Positions 17,211 through 25,646 of a stretch of 59,628 nt of DNA are shown here, piece after piece. The position numbers and the translations under genes are program-made. The notes beneath the pieces are model-generated. The model was not told where the DNA came from and searched no databases. It saw only the letters and a program-made list of their open reading frames with translations. Source of the DNA: DYGX01 sp035325905 (GTDB lineage: Bacteria; Chloroflexota; Anaerolineae; Aggregatilineales; Aggregatilineaceae); the NCBI GenBank assembly GCA_035325905.1, contig DAOKYY010000013.1, positions 1-59,628 of the forward strand, written 5' to 3'. Every line of letters begins with the position of its first letter. The stretch's first letter is position 1.

Positions 17211-18374
17211 ATGCCCGCCTCCCCATCTCCGCCGCGCGGCGCGGTGCGCGAGGTCGCCGCGACCTTCCTGCGAATCGGGCTAACCGCGTTCGGCGGGCCT
17301 GCTGCCCACATCGCGATCATGCGCCACGAGCTGGTCGAGCGCCGCAAGTGGGTCAGCGAGGCGCACTTCCTCGATCTGCTGGGCGCGACGAACCTGATTC
17401 CCGGCCCCAATTCCAGCGAAATGACGATGCACCTCGGCTTCGTGCGCGCCGGGTGGCGCGGCCTGCTGGCGGGCGGCGTCGCGTTTCTGCTGCCCGCGAT
17501 GCTGATCGTGCTCGGCATCGCCTGGGCCTATGTCGAGTACGGGGCGACGCCCGCCGCCGGGTGGCTGCTCTACGGCATCAAGCCGGTCATCATCCCGCTG
17601 ATCGCGCTGGCGCTATGGAGCCTGGGCCGGGCGGCGGTCAAAGGCCCCGTCACCGTCGCGGTCGGCATTGGCGCGCTGGCGCTGGACCTGCTCGGCGTCA
17701 ACTTCGTGGCCGTGCTGCTGGGCGGCGGCGCGGCGGTCATGCTGCTCGACAATGCGCGGCGCCTGAGACACCGTCCGGGCGCAACGCTGGCGCTCCCGCT
17801 CCCCATGCTCGGCGGCGGGCTGGGCGGGCTGGCCGCCAGCAGCGCGACCGGCTTCAGCCTGTGGGGCATGGCGCTGATCTTCCTGAAGATCGGCGCGCTG
17901 CTGTACGGCTCCGGCTACGTGCTGTTTGCCTACATGCAGGCCGATCTGGTCCAGGCGAACGGCTGGCTGACCGAGCAGCAGTTGCTCGACGCGATCGCCA
18001 TCGGCCAGTTCACGCCCGGCCCGCTCTCCGCCTCTGCAACCTTCGTCGGCTATATTCTGGGCGGCGTGCCGGGCGCGCTGCTGGCGACGGCGGCGCTCTA
18101 CGCGCCCGCGTTTCTGGTGGTCGCGCTGAGCAACCCGCTGATCCCGCGCATTCGCAATTCGCGCTGGGCGAGCGGCTTCCTCGACGGGGTGAACGTCGCG
18201 GCGCTGGCGCTGATGATCGCGGTGACGTGGGAATTAGGGCAGGCCGCGCTGGTCGATCCCTTCACGCTCGTAACCGGAGCCATCGCGGCGGTGGTGCTGG
18301 TGCGCTGGAAGCTCAGTTCGGCGTGGGTCGTGCTCTTCGGCGCGGCGATGGGGCTGCTCAGCGCGCTGGCGTGA
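17211..18374 (+). CDS. chrA: Chromate transporter, ChrA family
   Basis: 387 residues, about ten membrane segments, made of two CHR half-domains. The first half carries FGGPAAHIAIMRHELVERRK and IPGPNSSEMTMHLG; the second carries YGSGYVLFAYMQADLV and QFTPGPLSASATFVGY. ChrA proteins are chromate efflux carriers in the inner membrane, but many homologues have unknown anion substrates. ATG 17211 lies 9 bp after galK, so it may be co-transcribed without sharing function. It converges on the S1-domain gene. Confidence 0.88.
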   Translation: MPASPSPPRGAVREVAATFLRIGLTAFGGPAAHIAIMRHELVERRKWVSEAHFLDLLGATNLIPGPNSSEMTMHLGFVRAGWRGLLAGGVAFLLPAMLIVLGIAWAYVEYGATPAAGWLLYGIKPVIIPLIALALWSLGRAAVKGPVTVAVGIGALALDLLGVNFVAVLLGGGAAVMLLDNARRLRHRPGATLALPLPMLGGGLGGLAASSATGFSLWGMALIFLKIGALLYGSGYVLFAYMQADLVQANGWLTEQQLLDAIAIGQFTPGPLSASATFVGYILGGVPGALLATAALYAPAFLVVALSNPLIPRIRNSRWASGFLDGVNVAALALMIAVTWELGQAALVDPFTLVTGAIAAVVLVRWKLSSAWVVLFGAAMGLLSALA

Positions 18375-18390
18375 GCGCCCGCCGCGCATG

Positions 18391-18416
18391 AAAAAAGCCC
18401 CGCTCCGATTAGGGGC
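18391..18416 (-). terminator. Intrinsic terminator of the S1-domain gene
   Basis: On the minus strand GCCCC, a 10-nt loop, GGGGC and then TTTTTT form a typical rho-independent terminator 40 bp past the stop of the S1-domain gene. Confidence 0.8.
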
Positions 18417-18456
18417 AGGGCCTCGAAGTTCGCTTTCACGGCAGTCTAGCGCAAAG

Positions 18457-20115
18457 TTACTCGCCGCGCTGCTCGTCGTCCTCGGCGGGTATTTCCTCAG
18501 CAGGCTCTTCTTCAACCTCGCCGGTGTCCGGCTCAGCCACGCTCGCCTCGGCAGGAGGCTCGATCTCGCCGGGCGCTTCCTCTTCAGGCGTCTCTACTTC
18601 AGCCGGCGGCGCGGGGGTTTCCAGCTCCTCGACGTAATCCTCGGCGTACAGCTGCCAGTCCTGGTCCATGTACTTGGCCGAGTCAACCTGGCGCAGCGAC
18701 AGCCCCAGGCGGCGCTGGTTGGCGTCGATTTTGACGATGCGCAGGGTCAGTACGTCGCCGACCAGCACGACCTCGCGCGGGTGGCTGACGCGGTAATCGG
18801 CCAGCTCGGAGATATGGATCAGACCCTCGATCTCCGGGGCATCTACCAGCCGGGCGAACGCGCCGAACTTGGTCAGCTTGGTGACGGTCGCCTGCGCAAG
18901 CTGGCCGACCTGGTACTGCGCGACTACGCTGGCCCAGGGGTCATGCTCGCGGCGCTTCATGCTCAGGCCGATGCGCTTGCGGTCCGGGTCGATGCTGATG
19001 ACCTCGACCTCGACTTCCTGGCCGACTTCCAGGACTTCGCGCGGGTGCGTGACGTGCTTCCACGAAATCTCGGTCAGGTGCACCAGGCCGTCCGCCCCGC
19101 CGAGGTCCACAAACGCGCCGAAATCCGCGACGCTGATCACGCGACCTTTGCGCACGTCGCCGACCGCCAGGTCTTTAAGCAGGCGCGATTTTTGCTGGTC
19201 GCGCGCCTCACGCTGGGCGGCGCGCTCCGACAGGATCAGGCGATTGCGGGCGCGGTCGATCTCGACCACTTTGACGGCGATATCGTCGCCGACCATCCGG
19301 CCCCAGCGTTCTTCCGGGCTTTCGCCGACGGCGTTGCGCTGGCGGTCACGGCTGACCTGGCTGGCAGGCACGAAGCCGCGCACCTTGCCAAAACGGACGA
19401 TCAGCCCGCCCTTGTTATAACCGGCGACCTTGCTGAAGTACACTTCCTGGTTCTGGTAGTGTTCTTCGGCCAGGCGCCAGTTCTTTTCTTCTTCAGCGCG
19501 CGCCAGCGAGAGCACCGGGCGTCCATCGGCGCCACGCGCCTTCAGCACGAAAGCAGTCACCGGGCTGCCGATGCTCAGCATCTCGATCGCGGCGCGATCC
19601 ATGCGCTCTAGCTCGCGGCTGGCGACAACACCGATGTATCCCTCGCCCAGGTCCACCAGGACCTCGGTCGGGCTGGTCTCCAGCACTGTGCCGTCCACGA
19701 TCTGACCCTTGCGAAACGGCGGCGCTTCGCCTTCCGGCTCGTCAGAGGCTTCTTCCACGCCGGCGGCGCGCTCGTCGCCTTCGTCGTCGCCTGGCAACGC
19801 CCCGGCGAAGTCCTCGACAGGCTGATCGGCGGCATCGCTGACCGTTTCGGCGGCGGCCTGTCTCACGGTCTCTTCGCCGCCAGCGTCTTCGCCCGCAGCC
19901 GCGACGGTGTCGTCCCCACCGACATCCCCGGCCTGTGGCTCGGCTTCGGCCCCGCCTTCGAGCGCGGCGGCGCCCAGGTCGTCCTCGGACTGCGGCTGTT
20001 CGTCGTAAGCCATCATCTCAGGCTGCTCCTGAGAATCGGCGGTAGGGTGCTCGGTGAGCGACTGGTCGTCGTCGCGGGGAAAATCGTCACCGAGGGTTGG
20101 GTTGTTGGCCTGCAT
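18457..20115 (-). CDS. S1 RNA-binding domain protein (ribosomal protein S1-like)
   Basis: 552 residues. Residues 1-130 are acidic and disordered. Four S1 domains follow (about 133-205, 220-300, 318-388 and 405-475), with typical strands such as GQIVDGTVLETSPTEVLVDL and ADFGAFVDLGGADGLVHLTE. The last about 60 residues are again Glu/Pro-rich. Four S1 domains with acidic tails match bacterial S1 homologues that help mRNA bind the ribosome. The longer upstream frame to 20271 runs through the promoter, so ATG 20115 (after GGAGACTC) is the start. A strong promoter lies 35 bp upstream. Confidence 0.88.
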   Translation of the reverse strand: MQANNPTLGDDFPRDDDQSLTEHPTADSQEQPEMMAYDEQPQSEDDLGAAALEGGAEAEPQAGDVGGDDTVAAAGEDAGGEETVRQAAAETVSDAADQPVEDFAGALPGDDEGDERAAGVEEASDEPEGEAPPFRKGQIVDGTVLETSPTEVLVDLGEGYIGVVASRELERMDRAAIEMLSIGSPVTAFVLKARGADGRPVLSLARAEEEKNWRLAEEHYQNQEVYFSKVAGYNKGGLIVRFGKVRGFVPASQVSRDRQRNAVGESPEERWGRMVGDDIAVKVVEIDRARNRLILSERAAQREARDQQKSRLLKDLAVGDVRKGRVISVADFGAFVDLGGADGLVHLTEISWKHVTHPREVLEVGQEVEVEVISIDPDRKRIGLSMKRREHDPWASVVAQYQVGQLAQATVTKLTKFGAFARLVDAPEIEGLIHISELADYRVSHPREVVLVGDVLTLRIVKIDANQRRLGLSLRQVDSAKYMDQDWQLYAEDYVEELETPAPPAEVETPEEEAPGEIEPPAEASVAEPDTGEVEEEPAEEIPAEDDEQRGE

Positions 20116-20149
20116 GAGTTGAGTCTCCGGTACTCGCGAACGCGCTGGC

Positions 20150-20178
20150 ATTATACACACAGGGCCGCTGATTATCAA
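20150..20178 (-). promoter_or_regulatory. Promoter of the S1-domain gene (TTGATA-N17-TATAAT)
   Basis: On the minus strand TTGATA (20178-20173), a 17-bp spacer and TATAAT (20155-20150) form a near-consensus promoter. It gives a leader of about 28 nt to ATG 20115 and rules out the longer open frame. Confidence 0.8.
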
Positions 20179-20296
20179 ACGAATCGCAGCGTTTTTCCAC
20201 AATTGCTGCTGTCTTAAGGTTGCGTTAATGCAGGGGAGCACCCGCAGCCGTTCATACCGGCGCGTGATCATGGAACCTTGATCCGTCGTCCACTTT

Positions 20297-20320
20297 TCAT
20301 GCGCAAAAATGGTTTATAAT
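20297..20320 (+). promoter_or_regulatory. Candidate promoter for the KamA-like gene, with long leader
   Basis: TATAAT at 20315-20320 lies 15-16 bp after a TTTTCA/CTTTTC -35-like box. Transcription near 20327 would leave a GC-rich leader of about 320 nt before ATG 20650. No coding sequence or known riboswitch was recognised in 20327-20649; it may hold structured RNA. Confidence 0.45.
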
Positions 20321-20649
20321 GCAGGAGTGTCGAGCAATCGATAAGCAATTCATATCAGCCAGATCGTTGCGCTTTTCCCGGCGACCCAGGCGCGGCCCGC
20401 CCGGGCAGAGCGCCCTGGCCCTGTCTGGATTGGCGCGCGCTCGATCGCGGCCAGCCAGACGTTCTGTTTCCGCGCCCCCACCATCGTCGTACCGACTCCA
20501 CCGCCGTGGGCCGTCGCGGCCGGTCTGACGCCCCCCCAGGGGTGACGCTCGTTCCGCCATCTGCCCGCCGGTTCTCCGGCTTCGACCTAGCTGCGCGTTG
20601 GCCCGTCCCTGCGATACGACGGCGCGTGCCCTATCCCCAGGAGAGAGCG

Positions 20650-21978
20650 ATGATCGAACTTTCCCAGCAGACCACTTACCGTCCCGTCACGCGCGCCTCG
20701 CTAGACACCCTGCCGCAAGCCCAGCAACTTCCACCTTCGCTGCGCGAGGAAATGGAAGTGGTGTCCGCCGTTTTCCCTTTTCGCACCAACGCCTATGTCG
20801 TCCAACACCTAATCGATTGGGACAAGGTCCCGAACGACCCGATCTACCAGCTCACCTTCCCGCAGCGCGGCATGCTGTCCGAAGGCGACTTCGACACAAT
20901 CGCCACGCTGATCCGGCGGGGCGCGCCCAGCGCCGAGCTGCGCGCCGCCGCCGACGCGATCCGCCTGCGCCACAACCCGCACCCGGCCGGGCAGCTCACG
21001 CACAACATCCCCAAGCTGGATGGCAAGCCGCTGCCGGGCTTGCAGCACAAGTACCCTGAGACAGTGCTGTTTTTCCCAAGCCGGGGCCAGACCTGCCACG
21101 CCTACTGCTCGTACTGTTTCCGCTGGGCGCAGTTCGTCGGCCTGCAAAACCTGAAATTCGCCGCGAAGGAAGCCAATGACCTGGCGCGCTATCTGCACGC
21201 CCATCCTGAGGTCACTGACGTCCTGTTCACCGGCGGCGACCCGATGATCATGAAAACACGCGCGCTGCGCGACTACATCGAGCCGCTGCTGACATCCGAT
21301 CTGACGCAGCTGCAAACGATCCGGATCGGCACGAAGGCGCTGGCGTACTGGCCGCAGCGTTTTGTCACCGACGACGACGCCGGCGACCTGCTACGGCTCT
21401 TCGAGCAGATCATCCGCAGCGGGCGCCATGTCGCGATCATGGCGCACTACAGCCACCCGCGCGAGCTGGCGACGCCGGTCGCCCAGCGCGCGGTGTCACG
21501 GCTGCGCGCTGCGGGCTGCGAGATCCGGATGCAGGCGCCGATCATCCGCCACGTCAACGACAGCCCGCAAGCGTGGGCGTCGCTCTGGCGGCACGGCGTC
21601 AAGTTGGGGATGATCCCCTACTACCTGTTCATCAGCCGCGACACCGGCCCGAAGAATTACTTCGAGGTGCCGCTGGCCGAGTCGTATGCCATCTTCCGCA
21701 AAGCCTACAGCCAGGTTTCGGGGCTGGGGCGGACGGTGCGCGGGCCGGTCATGTCGGCCACGCCCGGCAAGGTGCTGATCAACGGCGTGACCCAGGTTGG
21801 CGGCCAGCGCGTATTCGTGCTGAGCTTCCTCCAGGGGCGCGATCCGGCCTGGGTCAAGCGGCCCTTTTTCGCGCACTACGACCCGGCGGCGACGTGGCTG
21901 TTCGACCTTAAGCCCGCCTTTGACGCGCCGGAGCAGTTTTTCGATCCCGAAGCCACCTATGCGGCCGTCTGGCGCTGA
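20650..21978 (+). CDS. KamA family radical SAM aminomutase-like protein
   Basis: 442 residues. The radical SAM cluster motif is CHAYCSYC with Cys149, Cys153 and Cys156. The later sequence (TGGDPMIM near residue 198, HYSHPRE, RMQAPIIRHVND, GMIPYYLF) follows the lysine 2,3-aminomutase family. A TPGKV segment near residue 373 could supply the PLP lysine. Family members move an amino group between carbons 2 and 3 using SAM, [4Fe-4S] and PLP; the substrate here is not certain. ATG 20650 follows AGGAGAG. The longer upstream frame is Arg/Pro-rich leader sequence. Confidence 0.85.
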   Translation: MIELSQQTTYRPVTRASLDTLPQAQQLPPSLREEMEVVSAVFPFRTNAYVVQHLIDWDKVPNDPIYQLTFPQRGMLSEGDFDTIATLIRRGAPSAELRAAADAIRLRHNPHPAGQLTHNIPKLDGKPLPGLQHKYPETVLFFPSRGQTCHAYCSYCFRWAQFVGLQNLKFAAKEANDLARYLHAHPEVTDVLFTGGDPMIMKTRALRDYIEPLLTSDLTQLQTIRIGTKALAYWPQRFVTDDDAGDLLRLFEQIIRSGRHVAIMAHYSHPRELATPVAQRAVSRLRAAGCEIRMQAPIIRHVNDSPQAWASLWRHGVKLGMIPYYLFISRDTGPKNYFEVPLAESYAIFRKAYSQVSGLGRTVRGPVMSATPGKVLINGVTQVGGQRVFVLSFLQGRDPAWVKRPFFAHYDPAATWLFDLKPAFDAPEQFFDPEATYAAVWR

Positions 21979-21979
21979 T

Positions 21980-22164
21980 CTGTCGATAAACTGTTGATAA
22001 CTCTCGCCTGATCTGTCGATAGACTGTCAACAGCCTGCGCGCAACCTGGCGACAACCCGCCGATTGTTGCGCACAGGCTGTTTATTTTCCGGCGCGCGGC
22101 GTTGATAAATGGGCAGCGCACCGCCCACAAACTGCCAATAAGCTGCCGACAACCTGTCGATAAG
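21980..22164 (+). repeat. 11-bp-periodic array of TGTYGATAA (DnaA-box-like) motifs
   Basis: Two blocks of degenerate 11-mers read with an 11-bp step. Block 1 runs 21980-22056 (CTGTCGATAAA, CTGTTGATAAC, a degenerate unit, CTGTCGATAGA, CTGTCAACAGC, CTGCGCGCAAC, CTGGCGACAAC). Block 2 runs 22099-22164 and ends CTGCCAATAAG, CTGCCGACAAC, CTGTCGATAAG. TGTCGATAA or TGTTGATAA differs from the DnaA box TGTGGATAA at one base and occurs three times here, with two further near matches, all on the plus strand. It occupies most of the 354-bp gap before the chelatase genes. Confidence 0.7.
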
Positions 22165-22282
22165 TCCGGTCACGCACAACCGCGCACCCGGCGCACCCCC
22201 TTGCCGCCGGATTGCCAGGGCTAACGGGTGCTTTTTGTGCGTGGCGACCAACTCCGCCCTGCCCGGCAGCAGGGGTCTGCGG

Positions 22283-22288
22283 TATAAT
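22283..22288 (+). promoter_or_regulatory. Candidate -10 box of the chelatase operon
   Basis: TATAAT lies 45 bp before GTG 22333; no good -35 box is at 17 bp. It may depend on an activator, and the 11-bp array ends 119 bp upstream. Confidence 0.4.
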
Positions 22289-22332
22289 CGAGACGCTTGG
22301 CTCATCGATTACACAGTCATCCGAGGCTTACC

Positions 22333-23445
22333 GTGCGACACGCTGTCTATCCTTTCACCGCCATCGTCGGCCAGGAGCGCATGAAGCGCGCGCTGGTCTT
22401 GAACGCCGTCAACCCGAGCATCGGAGGGGTCCTGATTCGCGGCGAGCGCGGCACGGCCAAGTCCACCGCCGCCCGCGCGCTGGCGGCCCTGCTGCCCGAT
22501 ATCGAGGTGGTGGTGGATTGCCGGTTTAACTGCGACCCGCGCCAGCCGGAGCGGCTATGCACCGAATGTCGCGAGCGCGTGGCGCACGGCGAGCAGCTTC
22601 CGATCAAGATGCGCCGCACGCGCCTGATCGATTTGCCGGTCAGCGCGACCGAAGACCGCGTCGTCGGCACGCTCGACATCGAGCAGGCGATCCAAAAGGG
22701 CGAGCGCCATTTCGACCCTGGCGTGCTGGCCGCCGCCAATCGCGGCATCCTGTACGTGGACGAGGTCAACCTGCTCGACGATCACGTGGTAGACCTGCTG
22801 CTCGACTCGGCGGCGATGGGCGTCAACGTCGTCGAGCGCGAGGGGATCAGCTTCCAACACCCGGCGCGCTTCATTTTAGTCGGCACGATGAACCCGGAAG
22901 AAGGCGAGCTACGCCCGCAGCTTCTGGACCGGTTCGCGCTTTCGGTCGAGGTGCACGGCCTCGGCAACCCGCAGCAGCGCATGGCGATTCTGGAGCGCCA
23001 TATCCAGTACGACGCCGACCCCGAAGCCTTCCGGCGCGACTGGCTCCCGCGCGAGCGCGAGCTGTCGGAGCGGATCGGCGCCGCGCGGCAAATCGTCGAT
23101 TCGGTCGAGTACACCCACCGCGACCTGTTCACCATCGCGAACCTGACCGCCAGCCTGAACGTCGACGGCCACCGCGCGGACCTGGTCATCCTCAAGACGG
23201 CGCGGGCGCACGCCGCGTTCGAGGGACGGACCCACGTCACCGAGCGCGACATTCTGCTCGCCGCCGAGCTGGCGCTGCCGCATCGCCTCAAGCGCGGGCC
23301 GTTCAGCGAGACCACGCTCTACGAAGGCGAGCTGGAAGAGCGGCTGGACAACATCGTGGAATCATACGACGAAGGCGACGCGAACGCAGCGCCGGCTTCC
23401 GTCGACGATGGCGCCCCGGAAACGGAAAAAAAAGCGAGAGGCTGA
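22333..23445 (+). CDS. Mg/Co-chelatase ATPase subunit (ChlI/BchI-like AAA+)
   Basis: 370 residues. Walker A GERGTAKST near residue 37, Walker B ILYVDEVNLL near residue 139, and sensor-type GTMNPEEGELRPQLLDRF near residue 185 define a MoxR/ChlI-type AAA+ ATPase. A Cys cluster (CRFNCDPRQPERLCTEC) is inserted after strand 2, as in ChlI proteins. It powers metal insertion into a tetrapyrrole, probably cobalt if the partner is CobN-like. GTG 22333 follows GAGG. The frame ends at TGA 23443-23445 immediately after an A8 run and inside a stem-loop, which suggests part of the ribosomes shift into the VWA frame. Confidence 0.9.
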   Translation: MRHAVYPFTAIVGQERMKRALVLNAVNPSIGGVLIRGERGTAKSTAARALAALLPDIEVVVDCRFNCDPRQPERLCTECRERVAHGEQLPIKMRRTRLIDLPVSATEDRVVGTLDIEQAIQKGERHFDPGVLAAANRGILYVDEVNLLDDHVVDLLLDSAAMGVNVVEREGISFQHPARFILVGTMNPEEGELRPQLLDRFALSVEVHGLGNPQQRMAILERHIQYDADPEAFRRDWLPRERELSERIGAARQIVDSVEYTHRDLFTIANLTASLNVDGHRADLVILKTARAHAAFEGRTHVTERDILLAAELALPHRLKRGPFSETTLYEGELEERLDNIVESYDEGDANAAPASVDDGAPETEKKARG

Positions 23446-23465
23446 CCGATCAGACCGGTCAGCCT
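23426..23465 (+). promoter_or_regulatory. Predicted -1 programmed frameshift signal
   Basis: The slippery run A8 (23426-23433; heptamer A_AAA_AAA in the ChlI frame) is followed by a 5-nt spacer (GCGAG) and a perfect 9-bp stem, AGGCTGACC (23439-23447) / GGTCAGCCT (23457-23465), with a 9-nt loop. The zero-frame TGA lies in the 5' arm. This is the classic layout for -1 frameshifting and would join the ATPase to the VWA frame. Confidence 0.8.
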
Positions 23466-24392
23466 GACGCCGAGATTACCGACACCGAGGCGCCGCCCGC
23501 GCCGCAAGATGTCTTCAACAACCCGCAGGATGCGCGCTGGTGGGAAGGCGGCAAGCAGGTCGAGGCCAGCCAGGAATTCACCCCGCGCCGCCTCGACACG
23601 CCGCTCGATCGCCTGACGCGCAAGATTCAGGGCCGCCGCAGCCGCACGCGCACCGAGGGCAAGCATGGCCGCTATATCCAGGCGCGCCCGGCCGGGCCGC
23701 GCCGCGACGATATCGCCTTCGACGCGACGCTGCGCGCCGCCGCCCCGCACCAGCTTGAGCGCGAGAAGCACGGCCTGGCCTACGCCATCCGCACCGACGA
23801 TCTCCAGCGCAAGGTCCGCGTGCGCAAGTCCGGCAACCTGATTCTGTTCGTCGTCGACGCGAGCTGGAGCATGGCGGTCGCGGAGCGGATGAACGCGACC
23901 AAAGGCGCGATCATGTCGCTGCTGACCGACGCCTACCAGCGCCGAGACCGGGTCGGGCTGGTTGTCTTCCAGAAGGACCGCGCCTCGCTGGTGCTGCCGC
24001 CGACTAACTCGGTCACGCTGGCGAAAAAGGCCCTGGCCGATATCCCGGTCGGCGGCAAGACCCCGCTCTCGGCCGGGCTGTGGCTGGCGCATCAGGTCTT
24101 CCACAAAGAGACGCTCAGCCACCCCGACGTGCTGCCGCTGATGATTCTGCTCACGGACGGCGCGGGGAACGTTTCGATGAGCGACCTGCCGCCGCTTGAA
24201 GAAGCGCGCCGGATCGCCGAGACGATCAAGGAAGACGAGATCCGCAACGTGACGATCAACATGGAGCACGCCGCCTTCGATCAAGGGCTGGCGCGGCAGC
24301 TTGCGGACTGGCTCGGCGGCCCCTGCTACACGCTCAGCGAGCTGAAGGCAGCTGCGCTGTACCAGGCCGTGCGCGACGAGCTGGATCAGTAG
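23433..24392 (+). CDS. Chelatase VWA-domain part (ChlD/BchD-like), -1 frame extension
   Basis: 319 codons open from the slip site to TAG 24392. After an acidic, Pro-rich linker and a basic region, a von Willebrand A domain carries the MIDAS motif DASWSM (about 120 residues in), the later TPLSAG and LTDGAGN. This matches the C-terminal half of ChlD/CobT-type chelatase subunits. No ATG, GTG or TTG occurs in this frame between the slip site and GTG 23820, which is already inside the VWA fold. Expression therefore most likely needs -1 frameshifting, giving a fusion of about 686 residues. A CTG start at 23442 overlapping the TGA is the alternative. Confidence 0.85.
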   Translation, partial: SERLTDQTGQPDAEITDTEAPPAPQDVFNNPQDARWWEGGKQVEASQEFTPRRLDTPLDRLTRKIQGRRSRTRTEGKHGRYIQARPAGPRRDDIAFDATLRAAAPHQLEREKHGLAYAIRTDDLQRKVRVRKSGNLILFVVDASWSMAVAERMNATKGAIMSLLTDAYQRRDRVGLVVFQKDRASLVLPPTNSVTLAKKALADIPVGGKTPLSAGLWLAHQVFHKETLSHPDVLPLMILLTDGAGNVSMSDLPPLEEARRIAETIKEDEIRNVTINMEHAAFDQGLARQLADWLGGPCYTLSELKAAALYQAVRDELDQ

Positions 24393-24431
24393 TGGGCCAC
24401 ATGCTCGTGCGCGGGTGATCTCTTCCCTGAG

Positions 24432-24460
24432 TTTTCACGGGGCGGCGTCACGGGTATCAT
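24432..24460 (+). promoter_or_regulatory. Candidate promoter of the LCP gene (TTTTCA-N17-TATCAT)
   Basis: TTTTCA at 24432-24437 and TATCAT at 24455-24460 are 17 bp apart, about 30 bp before ATG 24492. Confidence 0.4.
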
Positions 24461-24491
24461 GAGACGACTTGATTTGTCCAGGAGAACTGCC

Positions 24492-25607
24492 ATGTCCGGT
24501 CGTTTCATCCCCGGTCGTCTTCTCGCCTTCGCCGCCGCGCTGACGCTGCTGGCTCTGGCGCTGCTGCTGAGCGGCGCGCTGCCTGCCGGAGCGGGGCCGT
24601 TCGCCCAGGCCGCGCCGACCGCGACCGCGCCCGGCATCCTGCCCGCGCCCGGCTCCGGAATCGTGACCGTTCCGGCGCCCACGCCCAGCCTGACGCCGTT
24701 TGGCGGGATCGGAACGCCCGTGCCGATGGGCGACGGCCCGGCGAGCGACGGCGGCATCCTGCCTACCCCGACGGCGACCCTGACGCCCACGCCAACCCCG
24801 CCGCCGCGCTTCACGCTGCTGCTGATGGGCGGCGACCGGCGCCCCGACGAGCCGGCGAACTTCTTCCGCACCGACGTGATGATGCTCGTCAGCCTGGACC
24901 GCACGCACCAGCAGATCGGCGTGCTGAGCATCCCGCGCGACCTGTACGTGACCATCCCCGGCTATCAGAACGACCGGATCAACACCGCCTACGCCGTCGG
25001 GCAATACAGCGGCATGGGCGGGGCGCTGGCGATGCAGACCATCAGCTTTAATTTCGGCATCCCGGTCGACGCGTATGTCGCGTTCGACTTCGCCGCCTTC
25101 ATCGCGCTGATCGACGTGATCGACGGCGTGGATGTGGTGGTCGAGCAGCCGATCGCCGATCCGCTCTATCCCAACATGAGCTACGGCTACGAGCCGTTTT
25201 ACCTTGAGGCCGGGCCACAGCACCTGGACGGCGCGACGGCGCTGAAATACGTCCGCAGCCGCCACAACTCCGACGACCGCGAGCGTATGCGCCGCCAGCA
25301 GCAGGTTGTCGCGGCGGTCCGCGACAAGATCGGCACGCTGAACCTCACCGAGGCGCTGGTGGACTTCGGCCCGGCGCTATGGGTTCAGCTTCGCCAGAAT
25401 ATCGACACCGATCTCACGCTGGACGAGATTCTTCGGCTGGGCGTCGAGATCAGCGCGGTGCCCGAAGAGAACTACGCCTACGGCGTGCTGAGCTACCCCT
25501 ACGTCTACGCCACGATGATCGGCGACCAGTCGGTCCTGATGCCCGATTTCGCGGCGATCAGAGGGCTGGTCGCGCAGGTCTTCGGGACGCCCACATACGC
25601 TTGGTGA
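24492..25607 (+). CDS. LytR-CpsA-Psr (LCP) family protein
   Basis: 371 residues. An N-terminal hydrophobic segment (signal anchor, residues about 8-32) is followed by a Thr/Pro-rich extracellular linker and the LCP domain from about residue 108. Marks include LLLMGGDRR, RTDVMMLVSL, LSIPRDLYVTIPG, RINTAYA, and ALKYVRSRHNSDDRERMRRQ. LCP enzymes transfer polyprenyl-phosphate-linked glycans to cell-wall or surface acceptors outside the membrane. ATG 24492 follows AGGAGA. It converges on the CAP gene. Confidence 0.92.
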   Translation: MSGRFIPGRLLAFAAALTLLALALLLSGALPAGAGPFAQAAPTATAPGILPAPGSGIVTVPAPTPSLTPFGGIGTPVPMGDGPASDGGILPTPTATLTPTPTPPPRFTLLLMGGDRRPDEPANFFRTDVMMLVSLDRTHQQIGVLSIPRDLYVTIPGYQNDRINTAYAVGQYSGMGGALAMQTISFNFGIPVDAYVAFDFAAFIALIDVIDGVDVVVEQPIADPLYPNMSYGYEPFYLEAGPQHLDGATALKYVRSRHNSDDRERMRRQQQVVAAVRDKIGTLNLTEALVDFGPALWVQLRQNIDTDLTLDEILRLGVEISAVPEENYAYGVLSYPYVYATMIGDQSVLMPDFAAIRGLVAQVFGTPTYAW

Positions 25608-25646
25608 CGCAACCGGCGAGCCACCGATCTCGCGCCGAGCCGCGCC

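Noticed and set aside
20506..20649. N-terminal extension of the KamA-like protein
   Set aside because: The frame is open, but residues are Arg/Pro-rich and not family-like, and a good ribosome-binding site precedes ATG 20650.
21980..22164. Chromosomal origin (oriC)
   Set aside because: DnaA-box-like motifs are present but no dnaA, dnaN or clear AT-rich unwinding element is adjacent; kept only as an array of unknown role.
22557..23432. Independent upstream start of the VWA frame from ATG 22557
   Set aside because: The frame before 23433 overlaps the ATPase gene, is Arg-rich with no homology, and is a shadow; only the part after the slip site is real.
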